A program made the position numbers and the translations under genes. From Caldilineaceae bacterium (GTDB lineage: Bacteria; Chloroflexota; Anaerolineae; Caldilineales; Caldilineaceae): a stretch of DNA of 64,000 nt. How positions within the stretch are numbered: the first letter of the stretch is position 1; every line of letters begins with the position of its first letter. This document shows positions 7,517 through 17,166 of this stretch, piece by piece. The stretch spans positions 38,755 through 102,754 of the forward strand of contig JAPOVP010000050.1 of assembly GCA_026708085.1 (NCBI GenBank), given 5' to 3'. The notes below the pieces were generated by a model. It worked only from the letters and a program-made list of their open reading frames with translations, had not been told where the DNA came from and made no database searches.

Positions 7517-9117
7517 TACTGTTCGCGTAACTCGACAGCCTTCAGCCAGCGAATGTCCTGAATACTGGCCAGCTTCTTCAGAACTTTGGCCGGCGTCCGC
7601 TCGTCAGTTCCCAGCACCATAATCGACTCTCCGCGCGGTGCTCGGCGCCCAACGTGCATAAAGCTGATATTCACGTCGGAACGGCCCAAGAGTGTACCGA
7701 CTTTGCCGATCATTCCTGGCCGGTCCGTATGCGATGCCAGCAGAAGATTCCCCGCGGCTGGAAACTCCACCCAAAGATCATTGACCGCCACGAATTTCAG
7801 TTCGTCCAATAGTACCGTACCCAATACGGAATTCGTGCCGCCGGCGCTGGTAAGGCGCAGCGTAATCATACTTTCATAGCGTTCGTGTTTCGGCATTTTG
7901 CGTTGAACGATCTCGATGCCCCGACTGCGGGCCATCAGTTCAGCGTTTACAAGGTTTACACGTTCTTCCACAATGTCTGAAAGAACGCCGCGAATGGCGG
8001 ATGCTACAATATACGCCATATCAAAAGCGGTAACCGGGCCGTGCCCAGTAATCTCGAGCCTTTTGATGCCCTTCTCATCCATTTGACGAAGAAAGCGCCC
8101 CATTCGTTCCGCAAGGTCAATGAACGGGATCACCGTGTTCAGGGCAGTGGGGGGCAGAATGGGGGCATTCACCGCATGAAGGGCCGGCCTTCCTTGCAAT
8201 ATGTCCAATACCTGAACCGCAACATCTTCCGCCACACGGTCCATGGCTTCGACCGTACTGGCACCCAAGTGAGGTGTGAGGATGATCCTGTCATCGTTTC
8301 TCAGCGGACTGTCTTCCGGCAAGGGTTCGGTCTCAAATACGTCAAGCGCGGCGCCACCGATTTGGCCACAAGCGATCGCGTCAGCGAGTGCATCCTCGTC
8401 GATGATACCGCCGCGAGCTACATTAAGCACGCGTGCCCCTTGCTTTAGCTGCTTTAGCCTTTTGGCGTCGATGATATTGCGGGTGGCGTCGGTGAGCGGT
8501 ACGTGCACCGTGAGAAAGTCCACCAGCGGTAACATCTCATCAAGAGAGAGAAGGGTAACATGTCTCTGCGAGGCGTACTCCTGGCTGACGAATGGGTCGT
8601 AGGCGTATACTCTCATTCCGAGCGAAAGAGCGAATTGAACGACTTCCTGGGCTATTCGACCCAAGCCAACGATACCAAGCGCCTTTCCTCGAACTTCCGT
8701 ACCGATGAAAGCACTCCGCTCCCACTCTTTCGCGCGCACGTTTCTGTCGGCCTGAGGTACATTGCGCGCCAGCGCCATCAGCATGGCAATCGTATGCTCG
8801 GCGGCGGCGACCGTATTGCCCGTCGGTGTGTTGACGACAGTCACACCGGCCCTTGTCGCGGCCTCCACGTCGATGTTGTCGACGCCGGTGCCGGCACGTC
8901 CGATGGCCTGGAGCCTCTTTCCGGCTCCTATGATGTCTGCGGTGACCTGCGTGCTGCTGCGAACAAGGAGCGCATGGTAGTCCGGAATCCGGCAGACCAG
9001 TTCCTCTGGCGAAAGACCTGTGCAGATGTCAACCGAAATGCCGCTGGCGTCCACGAGGGGTTGCAGACCCTTATGTGAAAGCTTGTCGCTCACCAATACC
9101 TTTAGACTTTCGGACAT
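7516..9117 (-). CDS. serA: D-3-phosphoglycerate dehydrogenase
   Basis: It oxidises 3-phosphoglycerate to 3-phosphohydroxypyruvate, the first step of serine synthesis. The 533-residue length is that of the long SerA form: catalytic and NAD domains (GLGRIAQE Rossmann loop; catalytic Arg in NVARGGIIDEDAL, Glu in ETEPLPEDSPL, His in LTPHLGAST), an intervening ASB domain (about 320-450) and a C-terminal ACT domain (LASHTDRPGMIGKVGTLLG), which in this family senses serine. ATG 9117 (MSESLKVLVSD) matches the family N-terminus; an ATG 69 bases further upstream would add an unrelated tail. It follows argS at 133 bases and overlaps the SH3b gene. Confidence 0.95.
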   Translation of the reverse strand: MSESLKVLVSDKLSHKGLQPLVDASGISVDICTGLSPEELVCRIPDYHALLVRSSTQVTADIIGAGKRLQAIGRAGTGVDNIDVEAATRAGVTVVNTPTGNTVAAAEHTIAMLMALARNVPQADRNVRAKEWERSAFIGTEVRGKALGIVGLGRIAQEVVQFALSLGMRVYAYDPFVSQEYASQRHVTLLSLDEMLPLVDFLTVHVPLTDATRNIIDAKRLKQLKQGARVLNVARGGIIDEDALADAIACGQIGGAALDVFETEPLPEDSPLRNDDRIILTPHLGASTVEAMDRVAEDVAVQVLDILQGRPALHAVNAPILPPTALNTVIPFIDLAERMGRFLRQMDEKGIKRLEITGHGPVTAFDMAYIVASAIRGVLSDIVEERVNLVNAELMARSRGIEIVQRKMPKHERYESMITLRLTSAGGTNSVLGTVLLDELKFVAVNDLWVEFPAAGNLLLASHTDRPGMIGKVGTLLGRSDVNISFMHVGRRAPRGESIMVLGTDERTPAKVLKKLASIQDIRWLKAVELREQ

Positions 9118-9250
9118 TACTACATTCTCTGATTGAGTCGGCATGCCAATACCGATGAACATGCTTCGATCTGGAGGCGCATGCACAAAGCGCTCTGCGA
9201 GGCAGGCGGCGCCGTGTAATCGGCCAAACGCCCTTCATGTGGCGAGATGC

Positions 9251-10978
9251 TCACATTTCTTCGGGTGCGCTCATGCCCATGAGATTCAGTACTCTAGAAA
9301 GGGCTGTCCTTGCAGCCAGAATCAGCAGCAGCCGCGCCCGCGCCAACTGCTGGGGAACGTCAGAATGCAAGACCTGACAGTTCTCGTAGAAAACACTGAA
9401 CGTCTTAGTCAGGTCTTCGGCATAGTAGGTGAGGTTGTGAGGCGAAAGCCGGTCGACCGCCAACTCGATCTGTTCCTCCATTTCCAACATTCGTCGAATA
9501 AGAGTCAGCTCGGCCGGATTGGTCAGGAGATTCAAGATCTCAGCGGCATCGCCGGGAATCTCCTCGGGATTGCTGTGACCACTCTGCGCGGCTCTCTGCA
9601 AGAGAGAACAGATGCGAGCGTGCCCATACTGCACATAGTAGACGCGGTTTTCGCTCTTGCGCTGGACAGCCAGGCTCATATCAAAGTCTATGTTGCTTTC
9701 GGGGCTGGTCGTCAGCAACATGAATCGGACTGCATCCGGCCCCACCTCTTCGACTACCTCGCGCACGGTCAGAAAATCGCCTGAGCGCTTACTCATCTTC
9801 ACTTCCTGTCCGTCCCGGATCAACTTGACCAGATTGTAAAGAAGGATCTTGAGGCGGTCCGGATCCAAGTCCAGGGCCCGCATAACCGCTCCCATGCGAG
9901 GAATGTGCCCCTGGTGATCAACGGCCCAGACGTTAATCACCTGATCAAAGTTCCGGCGAATGAACTTATCATAGTGGTAGGCGATGTCGCTGGCGAAGTA
10001 GGTGGGTGCGCCGTTGGACCGCACGACCACTTCGTCCTTTTCATTGCCCGGGTAGCGGCTGGCCAGAAACCATTGCGCCCCGTCCCGGCCGACGACCTCG
10101 CCCTTTTGGGAGAGCTGCTCCAGAATTTTGTCGACCAATCCTTCGTCGTACAGGCTCTTCTCACTGAACCAACGGTCAAAGGAAACACCCATCGTAGCCA
10201 GTTCATCTTCGATGTCACTCACTACGATTTCGCGCCCGATAGCGCGCAATGCAGCCATGGCATCAGTTGGCGTCAAGTGGGCGAGGCGGTCTCCTTCCCG
10301 ATCTCTGACCAACCTGGCATAGTCGTGGAGATAGGCGCCCTGGTAGCCGCCATCCGGCACTTCCAAATTCCTTTCGGGCAGACCGTCCAGCTCCTGGCAG
10401 AGCTGAATGTAACTTACGTACAGGCTCTCTAAGAAGAGCTGGAACTGCGTTCCGCTGTCGTTTACGTAGAATTCTCGCTGTACTTTGTAACCGGCCGCTT
10501 CCAGTACATTTGCAAGCGCGTCACCGAGCACAGCATTGCGGCCGCCCCCATAGTGAAGCGGACCTGTGGGATTGGCGCTGACATATTCGACCTGCCAGTT
10601 CTGGCCTTTACCCCGGTCGATGGCACCAAAACGAGCGCCCTGGTCAATGATTGACAGAACACTTTGCTGGAGCCAGCGCTCGTTAAGGCGAAAATTGATA
10701 AAGCCAGGTCCGGCCAGTTCTACGCTGCCAACCAGTTCACCGGCCGGTATATTATCTACGATAGACTGTGCGAGCTGGCGCGGGTTGGCCCTTTGGCCCG
10801 ACGCTTTCTTGATTGCGGACGTGGCGAGGAGAGCGAAATTGGAACTGTAATCGCCATGATCTGGCTGATTGGGGCGTTCAATCTCAACCAGGGGAAACGT
10901 TATCGAGGGTAAATTGCCGGACGACTGGGCGCTGGCAACTGCTTCAGTGACGATTTGCCGAATCTGGTCTCGAATCAT
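9251..10978 (-). CDS. argS: arginyl-tRNA synthetase
   Basis: It charges tRNA-Arg. The 575 residues have the N-terminal additional domain (1-100), the class I signature as PTGPLHYGGGRNA (HIGH equivalent HYGG at 142-145), the KMSKRSGD loop, and the C-terminal DALR anticodon-binding domain ending in RVLNLMGM. Length and order are standard for bacterial ArgS. ATG 10978 begins MIRDQIRQI as usual. It lies between polA (82 bases upstream) and serA on the minus strand, so co-transcription is possible. A tRNA-Arg gene is at 34646. Confidence 0.96.
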   Translation of the reverse strand: MIRDQIRQIVTEAVASAQSSGNLPSITFPLVEIERPNQPDHGDYSSNFALLATSAIKKASGQRANPRQLAQSIVDNIPAGELVGSVELAGPGFINFRLNERWLQQSVLSIIDQGARFGAIDRGKGQNWQVEYVSANPTGPLHYGGGRNAVLGDALANVLEAAGYKVQREFYVNDSGTQFQLFLESLYVSYIQLCQELDGLPERNLEVPDGGYQGAYLHDYARLVRDREGDRLAHLTPTDAMAALRAIGREIVVSDIEDELATMGVSFDRWFSEKSLYDEGLVDKILEQLSQKGEVVGRDGAQWFLASRYPGNEKDEVVVRSNGAPTYFASDIAYHYDKFIRRNFDQVINVWAVDHQGHIPRMGAVMRALDLDPDRLKILLYNLVKLIRDGQEVKMSKRSGDFLTVREVVEEVGPDAVRFMLLTTSPESNIDFDMSLAVQRKSENRVYYVQYGHARICSLLQRAAQSGHSNPEEIPGDAAEILNLLTNPAELTLIRRMLEMEEQIELAVDRLSPHNLTYYAEDLTKTFSVFYENCQVLHSDVPQQLARARLLLILAARTALSRVLNLMGMSAPEEM

Positions 10979-11060
10979 TGTTTACTTCCCGAAAGGCCGG
11001 CATTGGGCAAATTGCAGTGCGACGAAACCACAGTATTTCTCCGCTGGACGCGCGGCCGTC

Positions 11061-13931
11061 TCATTGCGCCACCGCTTGTTGAAGTGGCAGCTCCTCCATA
11101 TCGTACCAGTTCGGTCCTGCTTCGACATCGACACGTAAGGGTACAATCAGTTCGAAGGCGGACTCCATTTCCGTGCGGACGAGCGGTGCAACTACGTCCA
11201 ATTCTTCGTGAGGTACTTCCAGCACCAATTCATCGTGAACCTGCAGCAGCATTTTCGCCTTCAGACCAGCTTCCTTGATACGATCATGGAGGTTTATCAT
11301 CGCCAATTTCGTAATGTCAGCGGCCGTCCCCTGGATCGGTGCGTTGATCGCCTGTCGTTCAAGTGCCTGCCTCTGGTTGTATGGAAGGTTTCCCTGTAGT
11401 TCAAGGAAGATGCGCCTGCGACCCAACAGCGTCTCTACGAATCCCTCTTCAACCGCTTTTCGAATGGTTTCGTCAATGTATTTGCGTACATTCGGATAGG
11501 TTGCGAAGTACTGGTCCAGAAATTGCTGGGCCTCGGTGGGATCCATGTTGGTCCGGCTGCTGAGGCCGAAGGCGCTAACACCGTAGATCGTAGCGAAATT
11601 GATTGTTTTGCCCAGTCCCCGCTCCCCGGAGGTTACCTGATCCAAGGGAGTTTCAAACAATCGGGACGCGGTCACGGCGTGAATGTCCTGCTCCTGACGA
11701 AAAGCCTCAATGAGCGGCACTTCCCTGGCAATGTGGGCCAGAACTCTCAGTTCAACCTGGCTATAGTCTGCTGCAAGCAGCACGCAGCCTTCTTCTGCTT
11801 CAAAGGCCTTGCGGATTTCCCGGCCGCGCTCGGTGCGTATGGGAATATTCTGCAGATTGGGACCGTTGCTGCTGAGGCGGCCGGTTGAAGAACCTGCCTG
11901 ACTGTAGTTCGTATGGACGCGGCCGGTGCCGCTGTTTACAAGCGAGCCCAGTGTATCGACATAGGTTCCCCGCAGTTTTTCGAGCTGCCGCTGCTCAAAC
12001 AGCAGGTCCAGGAAGTGGTTCTGATCAGGAGATAGCTCGGCCGTGGACGCCTTCAGTTTTTCCAGTTCGCCGGCGGCAGTGCTGACAAAACCCGACCTCG
12101 TCTTTTTGAGCCCTTTGGACGGGAACGCCAGTTCGTTGAACATTACCGAACTGAGTTGCTGCGTGCTCCGAAGGTTGAAATCATGTCCAACGATTCCCTT
12201 CAGGAGGGCGTCTATCTCCTGCAAGCGATTCACCAGCCTTTTGGAGAGATCGGCCAGAAAATCGGTATTCAATCGAATCCCGGTCATTTCCATGTCGGCA
12301 AGTACGGGCAGCAACGGCAATTCAATATTTTCGTAGAGCTTCCAGACGCGCTCGCTGGCCTCCTTCAAGCGGGGTGCAAGAAGGTCCCACAGGTGAATTG
12401 TCGCGTCCACGTCGGCCCCGCAATAGGCGGTAACGCGTTCGACGTCCACCTCTGCGATAGAGTGCTGATTCCGGCCCGACCCGATCAGCTCTGAAATCTC
12501 GGTCATGGTCCAGCCAAGTTCGGTCTCGGCCTGGCTCTTGAGGCCGATGGCACGATTGGCTGGGTCCAGCAGCCAGACGATTGTCATGGTATCGTGAATC
12601 GGTCCTTCAACTTGAAGCCCATGCCGGCGGCAGACAACCAGATCATATTTCCCGTTGTGCGCCACCTTCGGCAGAATCGGGTCTGAAAAATACGGCTGCA
12701 CTGCTGCGCGCACTTCGTCCCAGGGCAATTGCGTTCCTTCTCTGTGCCCGACCGGAATATAGCAGCCTTCCCCCTTGGCCCAGGCAATTCCCAATCCAAC
12801 CAGGTCAGCACTCATCGGATCCCGGCCGCTGGTTTCGACATCGAAGGAAAGGATCTTTGCCTGTTCGAGGTCCTTGCACAGGTTGTTCAGGTCGGCCAGG
12901 CTTTGAATGCATCGATAGGGGTGGTCCTCGGTTGCGTTTGCCGATGGCCGCCAGCCGGCCGGATCTGAAGCTGAATCAGCGTCGGTGAACAGTGAAGACT
13001 GTGCATGCTCTGCTGCGGCCGGGTCCGACTGTCCCACCCCATTGTCGCGAAAACCGACCTCGCCCAACTGATCCAATTCCCGCTGCAGGCTGCGAAAGTC
13101 CAGCTCTTCAAAAATGCGGCGCACGGCGCCGCCGTCGTACTGCTGGAGGAGAAAGGCTTCAGCATCAAACTTGACGTCCACGTCACAGACAATGGTCATC
13201 AGGCGCTTGTTGCGGCGCACGTCCTCCTCGGCATCGCGCAAATTCTGCTGCGTTTTGGGACCCTTAACTTCGTCGATGTGGGAGTAGAGCTCGTCCAGAG
13301 AACCGTACTGCTTAAGGAATCGAATGGCTGTCTTTTCGCCTACACCGGGCACACCGGGAATGTTGTCAGAACTGTCGCCCACCAGCGCCTTCATTTCAAG
13401 AAACTGTTCCGGGTCGAGGCCGCCGTAGCGCTCGGCAACCTCCGTAACGCCATAGGATAGTGTCGTCGGGGAAGGACCGCCCGAGGTGTAGAGGATCTTG
13501 ACGTGGTCTGCGACCAATTGGAACATGTCACGGTCACCGGAGAGGATGAGGACGTCATGTCCCTCGCCGGCAGCTTGACGGGCGAGCCCGCCCAAGATGT
13601 CGTCCGCCTCAAAGTTCTCAAGCGTCAGGATAGGAATCTTCAGCGCCTCCAGCACCTGTTCGATGCGATCCATCTGGGGCCGCATCTCATCGGGCATGGC
13701 GTCGCGAGTCGCCTTGTACTCCTCGAATTCCTGGTGACGGAAGGTATCGCCCTTGTCAAATGCTACTGCTACCCCGTCGGGCCGGTAATCGCGCAGAACG
13801 CTGAACAGCTTACGAAAGAAGCCGAACACGGCCGTCGTTGGTTCCCCGCGAGAGGTTACCAGAGGTGTTTTGACGCCGAAAAAGGCTCTAAATGCCTGGG
13901 AATGACCATCAATAAACAGATAGGTCGACAC
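11061..13931 (-). CDS. polA: DNA polymerase I
   Basis: A 956-residue polymerase with all three parts. The 5'-3' flap nuclease (1-300, including the start YLFIDGHSQAFRAFF and GDSSDNIPGVPGVGEKTA) is followed by a 3'-5' exonuclease that appears intact (FDVETSGRD for exo I, HNGKYD for exo II, YCGADVD for exo III). The family A polymerase core carries DYSQVELRVLAHIA (motif A), the O-helix LGKTINFATIYG and QVHDELVLEVP (motif C). Many relatives lack proofreading residues; here they are kept. The start codon is GTG 13931 (MSTYLFIDG), preceded by GGTGAT. It works in repair and Okazaki fragment processing. Confidence 0.97.
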   Translation of the reverse strand: MSTYLFIDGHSQAFRAFFGVKTPLVTSRGEPTTAVFGFFRKLFSVLRDYRPDGVAVAFDKGDTFRHQEFEEYKATRDAMPDEMRPQMDRIEQVLEALKIPILTLENFEADDILGGLARQAAGEGHDVLILSGDRDMFQLVADHVKILYTSGGPSPTTLSYGVTEVAERYGGLDPEQFLEMKALVGDSSDNIPGVPGVGEKTAIRFLKQYGSLDELYSHIDEVKGPKTQQNLRDAEEDVRRNKRLMTIVCDVDVKFDAEAFLLQQYDGGAVRRIFEELDFRSLQRELDQLGEVGFRDNGVGQSDPAAAEHAQSSLFTDADSASDPAGWRPSANATEDHPYRCIQSLADLNNLCKDLEQAKILSFDVETSGRDPMSADLVGLGIAWAKGEGCYIPVGHREGTQLPWDEVRAAVQPYFSDPILPKVAHNGKYDLVVCRRHGLQVEGPIHDTMTIVWLLDPANRAIGLKSQAETELGWTMTEISELIGSGRNQHSIAEVDVERVTAYCGADVDATIHLWDLLAPRLKEASERVWKLYENIELPLLPVLADMEMTGIRLNTDFLADLSKRLVNRLQEIDALLKGIVGHDFNLRSTQQLSSVMFNELAFPSKGLKKTRSGFVSTAAGELEKLKASTAELSPDQNHFLDLLFEQRQLEKLRGTYVDTLGSLVNSGTGRVHTNYSQAGSSTGRLSSNGPNLQNIPIRTERGREIRKAFEAEEGCVLLAADYSQVELRVLAHIAREVPLIEAFRQEQDIHAVTASRLFETPLDQVTSGERGLGKTINFATIYGVSAFGLSSRTNMDPTEAQQFLDQYFATYPNVRKYIDETIRKAVEEGFVETLLGRRRIFLELQGNLPYNQRQALERQAINAPIQGTAADITKLAMINLHDRIKEAGLKAKMLLQVHDELVLEVPHEELDVVAPLVRTEMESAFELIVPLRVDVEAGPNWYDMEELPLQQAVAQ

Positions 13932-14039
13932 TGTTGATCACCATTTTGACCTGCCTGCGCTTTACCTAAGTTTGGACCGGGGAACGCAGACTTGAAGAGA
14001 TACTCCGGATCGTGGCCTCACGCTTTAGAGATGGAAATC

Positions 14040-14255
14040 CTACTCCTCGACGACCAGCTGGCCGCTGGAAACCAACTCCTTGATCTGACCGAAGTCAAGA
14101 ATTGAACGCAGGGTGCGCATTTTGCGCCCAACATCCAGACGGTACTGGCCGGTAGGAAGTTCCAGGATGTAATTCTTTTGGCTACGGTTGGCGAGGATTA
14201 TTACGTCTTTCGGATCTTCCAGCCAGGTAATGTCATCGTAGCTACGTTTTGACAC
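14040..14255 (-). CDS. small conserved-looking protein of 71 residues
   Basis: A 71-residue soluble protein beginning MSKRSYDDITW and ending QLVVEE, with a mixed acidic/basic composition and beta-strand-like lines (KDVIILANRSQKNYILELP; TGQYRLDVGR). The start is GTG 14255 with AAAGGA 9 bases upstream, and a consensus promoter lies about 110 bases before it. I do not recognise a family. The good translation signals and clean composition make it a real gene; its place just ahead of polA is the only context. Confidence 0.7.
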   Translation of the reverse strand: MSKRSYDDITWLEDPKDVIILANRSQKNYILELPTGQYRLDVGRKMRTLRSILDFGQIKELVSSGQLVVEE

Positions 14256-14367
14256 GGTATCGTTCCTTTATCGAGGATTCGGCACGGCGGGGCTCCTGAC
14301 TGAACCACCAGGTGGGTCCGACAGCCTGAGGTTCTGGGAGGACCAGAAATGTCTCGATCTTACAATA

Positions 14368-14396
14368 ATTGTACAGGCCACATCAGTATTTGACAA
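14368..14396 (-). promoter_or_regulatory. sigma70-type promoter for the 71-residue protein
   Basis: On the minus strand TTGTCA (14396-14391) and TACAAT (14373-14368) are 17 bases apart, a near-consensus arrangement. The -10 box is one arm of a perfect palindrome, TACAATAATTGTA (14361-14373). The promoter overlaps the 3' end of the glycosyltransferase gene. Confidence 0.6.
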
Positions 14397-15951
14397 GGTC
14401 CTTCGGCCGAAATGGCTTCGCCGGACGGCCTCCCATACGCATTCGTGAGGCGCGCGCCATCCATGTTTCATAGACGCCGAATACGGCCACTAGCGCGTAT
14501 CCGCAAGCGTACAGAGCCAGAAAAGGCAGGTTCAGCCACTGGCCGTGAATGAACGCGATGAAGCAACCAATTCCGGCATAAAGAGCGAGAAACAGCTCGG
14601 CGGCGACGATAGGTTCCAGTTCAAGAGCATAGCCGCTCCGGTGCCACAAATCGGAACTTTCCTCGACTCGGAACTTTGGGGTCCGAAGGAAGGCCCCACC
14701 CTTTCCGAATACCGCCTGCCAGGCGGCAACGGAGTTGCTCAGTGACAGCCCCATTCCGAGGAGCATGAGCAGTGGCAGGTGGGCCCAACGCCGCAGCCAG
14801 TCCCGCTTGTGCAGACGTTGCTGCGCCAGGGCATACAGTGCCGGAGGTCCAATTGAGACCAAGCTCAGGTAGGCCAAGGGCAAATAGGGCTGGCTGCCGG
14901 ACAGCATGAGAAGAGGGGAAACAAGGAGCAACACCAGCAGGAGCGGGTGAATGAGGTACCCGCCCAGGTGGACGTAGGCCGCGGTCCTTTTCAGGGTCGG
15001 CCAGCCTCCCTGCCAGACCGATGTTGCCAGCTTTCGCAACGTGGCGACGCTGCCCTTCGCCCAGCGGAATTGCTGTCTTTTGAATGCGAGAAGCTGGGGC
15101 GGCAGTTCGGCGGGGGCCTCCACATCGTCCAGATAGTCGCCGCGCCAGCCGGCCAGTTGGGCCCGATAGCTCAGGTCCAGGTCCTCGCAGAGCGTGTCGT
15201 CTTGCCAGCCGCCAACGGCAGGGTCTTCGATACAGGCTTTGCGCCACACGCCCGCGGAACCGTTGAATCCAAAGGACAGGCCAACGGCGTGTCGTGCGGC
15301 CTGTTCGACAACGAAGTGCCCGTCTAGTGCCAGCGCCTGTGCCCTCGTCAAGGCCGAATATTCCCCGTTCAGATGCGTCCACCGGGTCTGGACGAATCCG
15401 ATGTCTTTTCCGGATTCCCTGAGAAAGGAAGGAATCGTACGATTCAAGAAGTCGGGAGGAGGGACAAAATCTGCGTCGAAGACGGCGATAAATTCGCCGG
15501 TGGCCACAGTCAGACCTTCCTTCAATGCCCCGGCCTTGAAGCCTTGACGTTTACTGCGATGCAGCACCTGGACATCGACTCCGCGTTTGTGCCAGAAGGC
15601 AGCCCGTCTCTCGGCGATGGCGGTTGTTCCGTCGATGGAATCATCAAGGACGTGGATCTGTAATCGATCGGATGGATATTCCAGTTTGGCACAGGCGTCA
15701 ATGAGCCGGCCGACAACGTGAACTTCGTTGAAGATGGGAAGTTGAACGGTAACGGGCGGCCAGTAGACGGAATTGAGGGGCGTGCCCAACTCGCAATGGC
15801 GGTGCGTTCGTAGATTCTCCTGTTTCTGCAGTCTCTCCTCGCGCAGTTTCAACAACGTAAGTGTCAGCGCCTGCAGGCCGTAGATGGCAAGACCTGTGGC
15901 GCCGACCGTATAGAGGATCTGCAGGCCTACCATGAACAGTGCATTCAGCAC
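14383..15951 (-). CDS. family 2 processive glycosyltransferase (membrane, cellulose/mannan synthase-like)
   Basis: A 522-residue inner-membrane transferase. An N-terminal helix (1-30) precedes a GT-A domain with the full D, DxD, ED, QxxRW set: DDS at 103-105, DAD at 159-161, CEDLD near 256 and QQFRW at 293-297. Four to five membrane helices follow (about 330-500). This layout is that of CsgA/CslA-like polysaccharide synthases that extrude beta-glucan or mannan or build glycolipids; the sugar cannot be read from sequence. GTG 15951 is taken as the start because GGAG lies 8 bases upstream; ATG 15933 is the alternative. No cellulose-type accessory genes are present nearby. Confidence 0.88.
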   Translation of the reverse strand: MLNALFMVGLQILYTVGATGLAIYGLQALTLTLLKLREERLQKQENLRTHRHCELGTPLNSVYWPPVTVQLPIFNEVHVVGRLIDACAKLEYPSDRLQIHVLDDSIDGTTAIAERRAAFWHKRGVDVQVLHRSKRQGFKAGALKEGLTVATGEFIAVFDADFVPPPDFLNRTIPSFLRESGKDIGFVQTRWTHLNGEYSALTRAQALALDGHFVVEQAARHAVGLSFGFNGSAGVWRKACIEDPAVGGWQDDTLCEDLDLSYRAQLAGWRGDYLDDVEAPAELPPQLLAFKRQQFRWAKGSVATLRKLATSVWQGGWPTLKRTAAYVHLGGYLIHPLLLVLLLVSPLLMLSGSQPYLPLAYLSLVSIGPPALYALAQQRLHKRDWLRRWAHLPLLMLLGMGLSLSNSVAAWQAVFGKGGAFLRTPKFRVEESSDLWHRSGYALELEPIVAAELFLALYAGIGCFIAFIHGQWLNLPFLALYACGYALVAVFGVYETWMARASRMRMGGRPAKPFRPKDLVKY

Positions 15952-16252
15952 TTCGGTCGCTCCACCTGAGCATTGCCGTCCTTGGACGTGGTTCCCATGT
16001 GACTTCGTCTACTCTCTCCTAGACACGCCAGGCCCAACCTGTGGCTGGTCCAAGAGGTTTTCTCTCTACTGGCGCCATCGTGATCTGGTTCTGAGACCTT
16101 ACACAAAAACGCCGACGGTTGCCGCCGGCATTTGCCAACCTCCCAAGCATGACCTTTTCTTGGAAATGTAAATTGTTTAGAACTGAATCAACGAATGATT
16201 CAAATAGATTGACCTGACATCCAGGACTATGTGCTAGCTTCTCGACGAAAGG

Positions 16253-17140
16253 CTATTGCCCGCCGCTGAAGGCCCTTCGTAGGACTCTCTCATAGGTCTT
16301 TCGCTGACTCTCCAACCAGTCAACCATTTCACTCCAATTGTGTCGATCGCGCGAGTTTACTTGGAATTCCGTAGTGCAATGCCGATTCTTCCCGCCAATC
16401 AATTCAGACTTACGAACCTCTTTGATCAGTGCTTCTCGATAGGGTTCAATTCTTGCAAGTACCTTTTCGCTGGGTTCATTTGCATTGCCAGCGACATAAG
16501 TCCTAACGAAACCTCCACCCAAGTACTGTGTAATCCTCAAATTCGCTTCTTCTACGAGGATCCGATTCCTTCTCATGCTCGACCCTTCGTCAAGATTCGG
16601 ACCACTAGACATCGGGTATCGGCAATGATAATAGGTCCAAAAGTCCCTGGCTATGGGGTCCTCCCATCCATTTGGTTTGTCGACTACATCGAAAACAGGC
16701 AGGAATGTTCCATCGCTGCTTCTAAATAGGCTTATTTTGATGGCAAAAAAACCTGTCAAATCAGGCCAATGAGCATTCAGCGTCCTGAGAGCCCTTAGTA
16801 TGGTACCCCTGAAACTTGTAGCGATCCACACACCATACCGCGTCTCTAGTTGCGCAACATAGGTTAGCATTTGACCCAAGTGGCGAAGATCCGCTGATTC
16901 TAGCTGATTCTCGATAACGGCGTGTTTACCTTCCTGGGTGACACGTGCAAAAATGTCGGCCTTGAAGGGACCGGCTTTTTTCTCTCTTTCTAGGAATTCC
17001 AGGTCAAGCCCCAATACTGGATACAACTGGTCGAGGTTTTTCGATAGCCAAGGCGTAAAGATTCGCTCTTCATCTGCCCACCTCTTTCGGACATTAACTC
17101 TAGTTAGGCTACCCAGAGTGGCATCGTACATCGTTCGCAC
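16253..17140 (-). CDS. DUF4268-type protein with restriction-endonuclease-like fold
   Basis: A 295-residue protein with a PD-(D/E)XK-like core: GPFKADIFARV followed by AVIENQLESADLRHLGQML, where the usual E-x-K is E-N-Q as in this family. DUF4268 domains occur as solitary genes or fused to restriction and repair proteins and are thought to be nuclease-like, but activity is largely unproven. The gene is visibly more AT-rich than its neighbours, which suggests transfer. It starts 26 bases after the EF-G-like stop codon on the same strand, so it may ride on that transcript. No methyltransferase or helicase partner is adjacent. Confidence 0.78.
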   Translation of the reverse strand: MRTMYDATLGSLTRVNVRKRWADEERIFTPWLSKNLDQLYPVLGLDLEFLEREKKAGPFKADIFARVTQEGKHAVIENQLESADLRHLGQMLTYVAQLETRYGVWIATSFRGTILRALRTLNAHWPDLTGFFAIKISLFRSSDGTFLPVFDVVDKPNGWEDPIARDFWTYYHCRYPMSSGPNLDEGSSMRRNRILVEEANLRITQYLGGGFVRTYVAGNANEPSEKVLARIEPYREALIKEVRKSELIGGKNRHCTTEFQVNSRDRHNWSEMVDWLESQRKTYERVLRRAFSGGQ

Positions 17141-17166
17141 CCTCTTTCGGGAATCATTTACGTCAC

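Noticed and set aside
14621..15382. Second open frame of 253 codons inside the glycosyltransferase
   Set aside because: Same strand, other frame, rich in Arg and Pro; the glycosyltransferase motifs cover the region fully.
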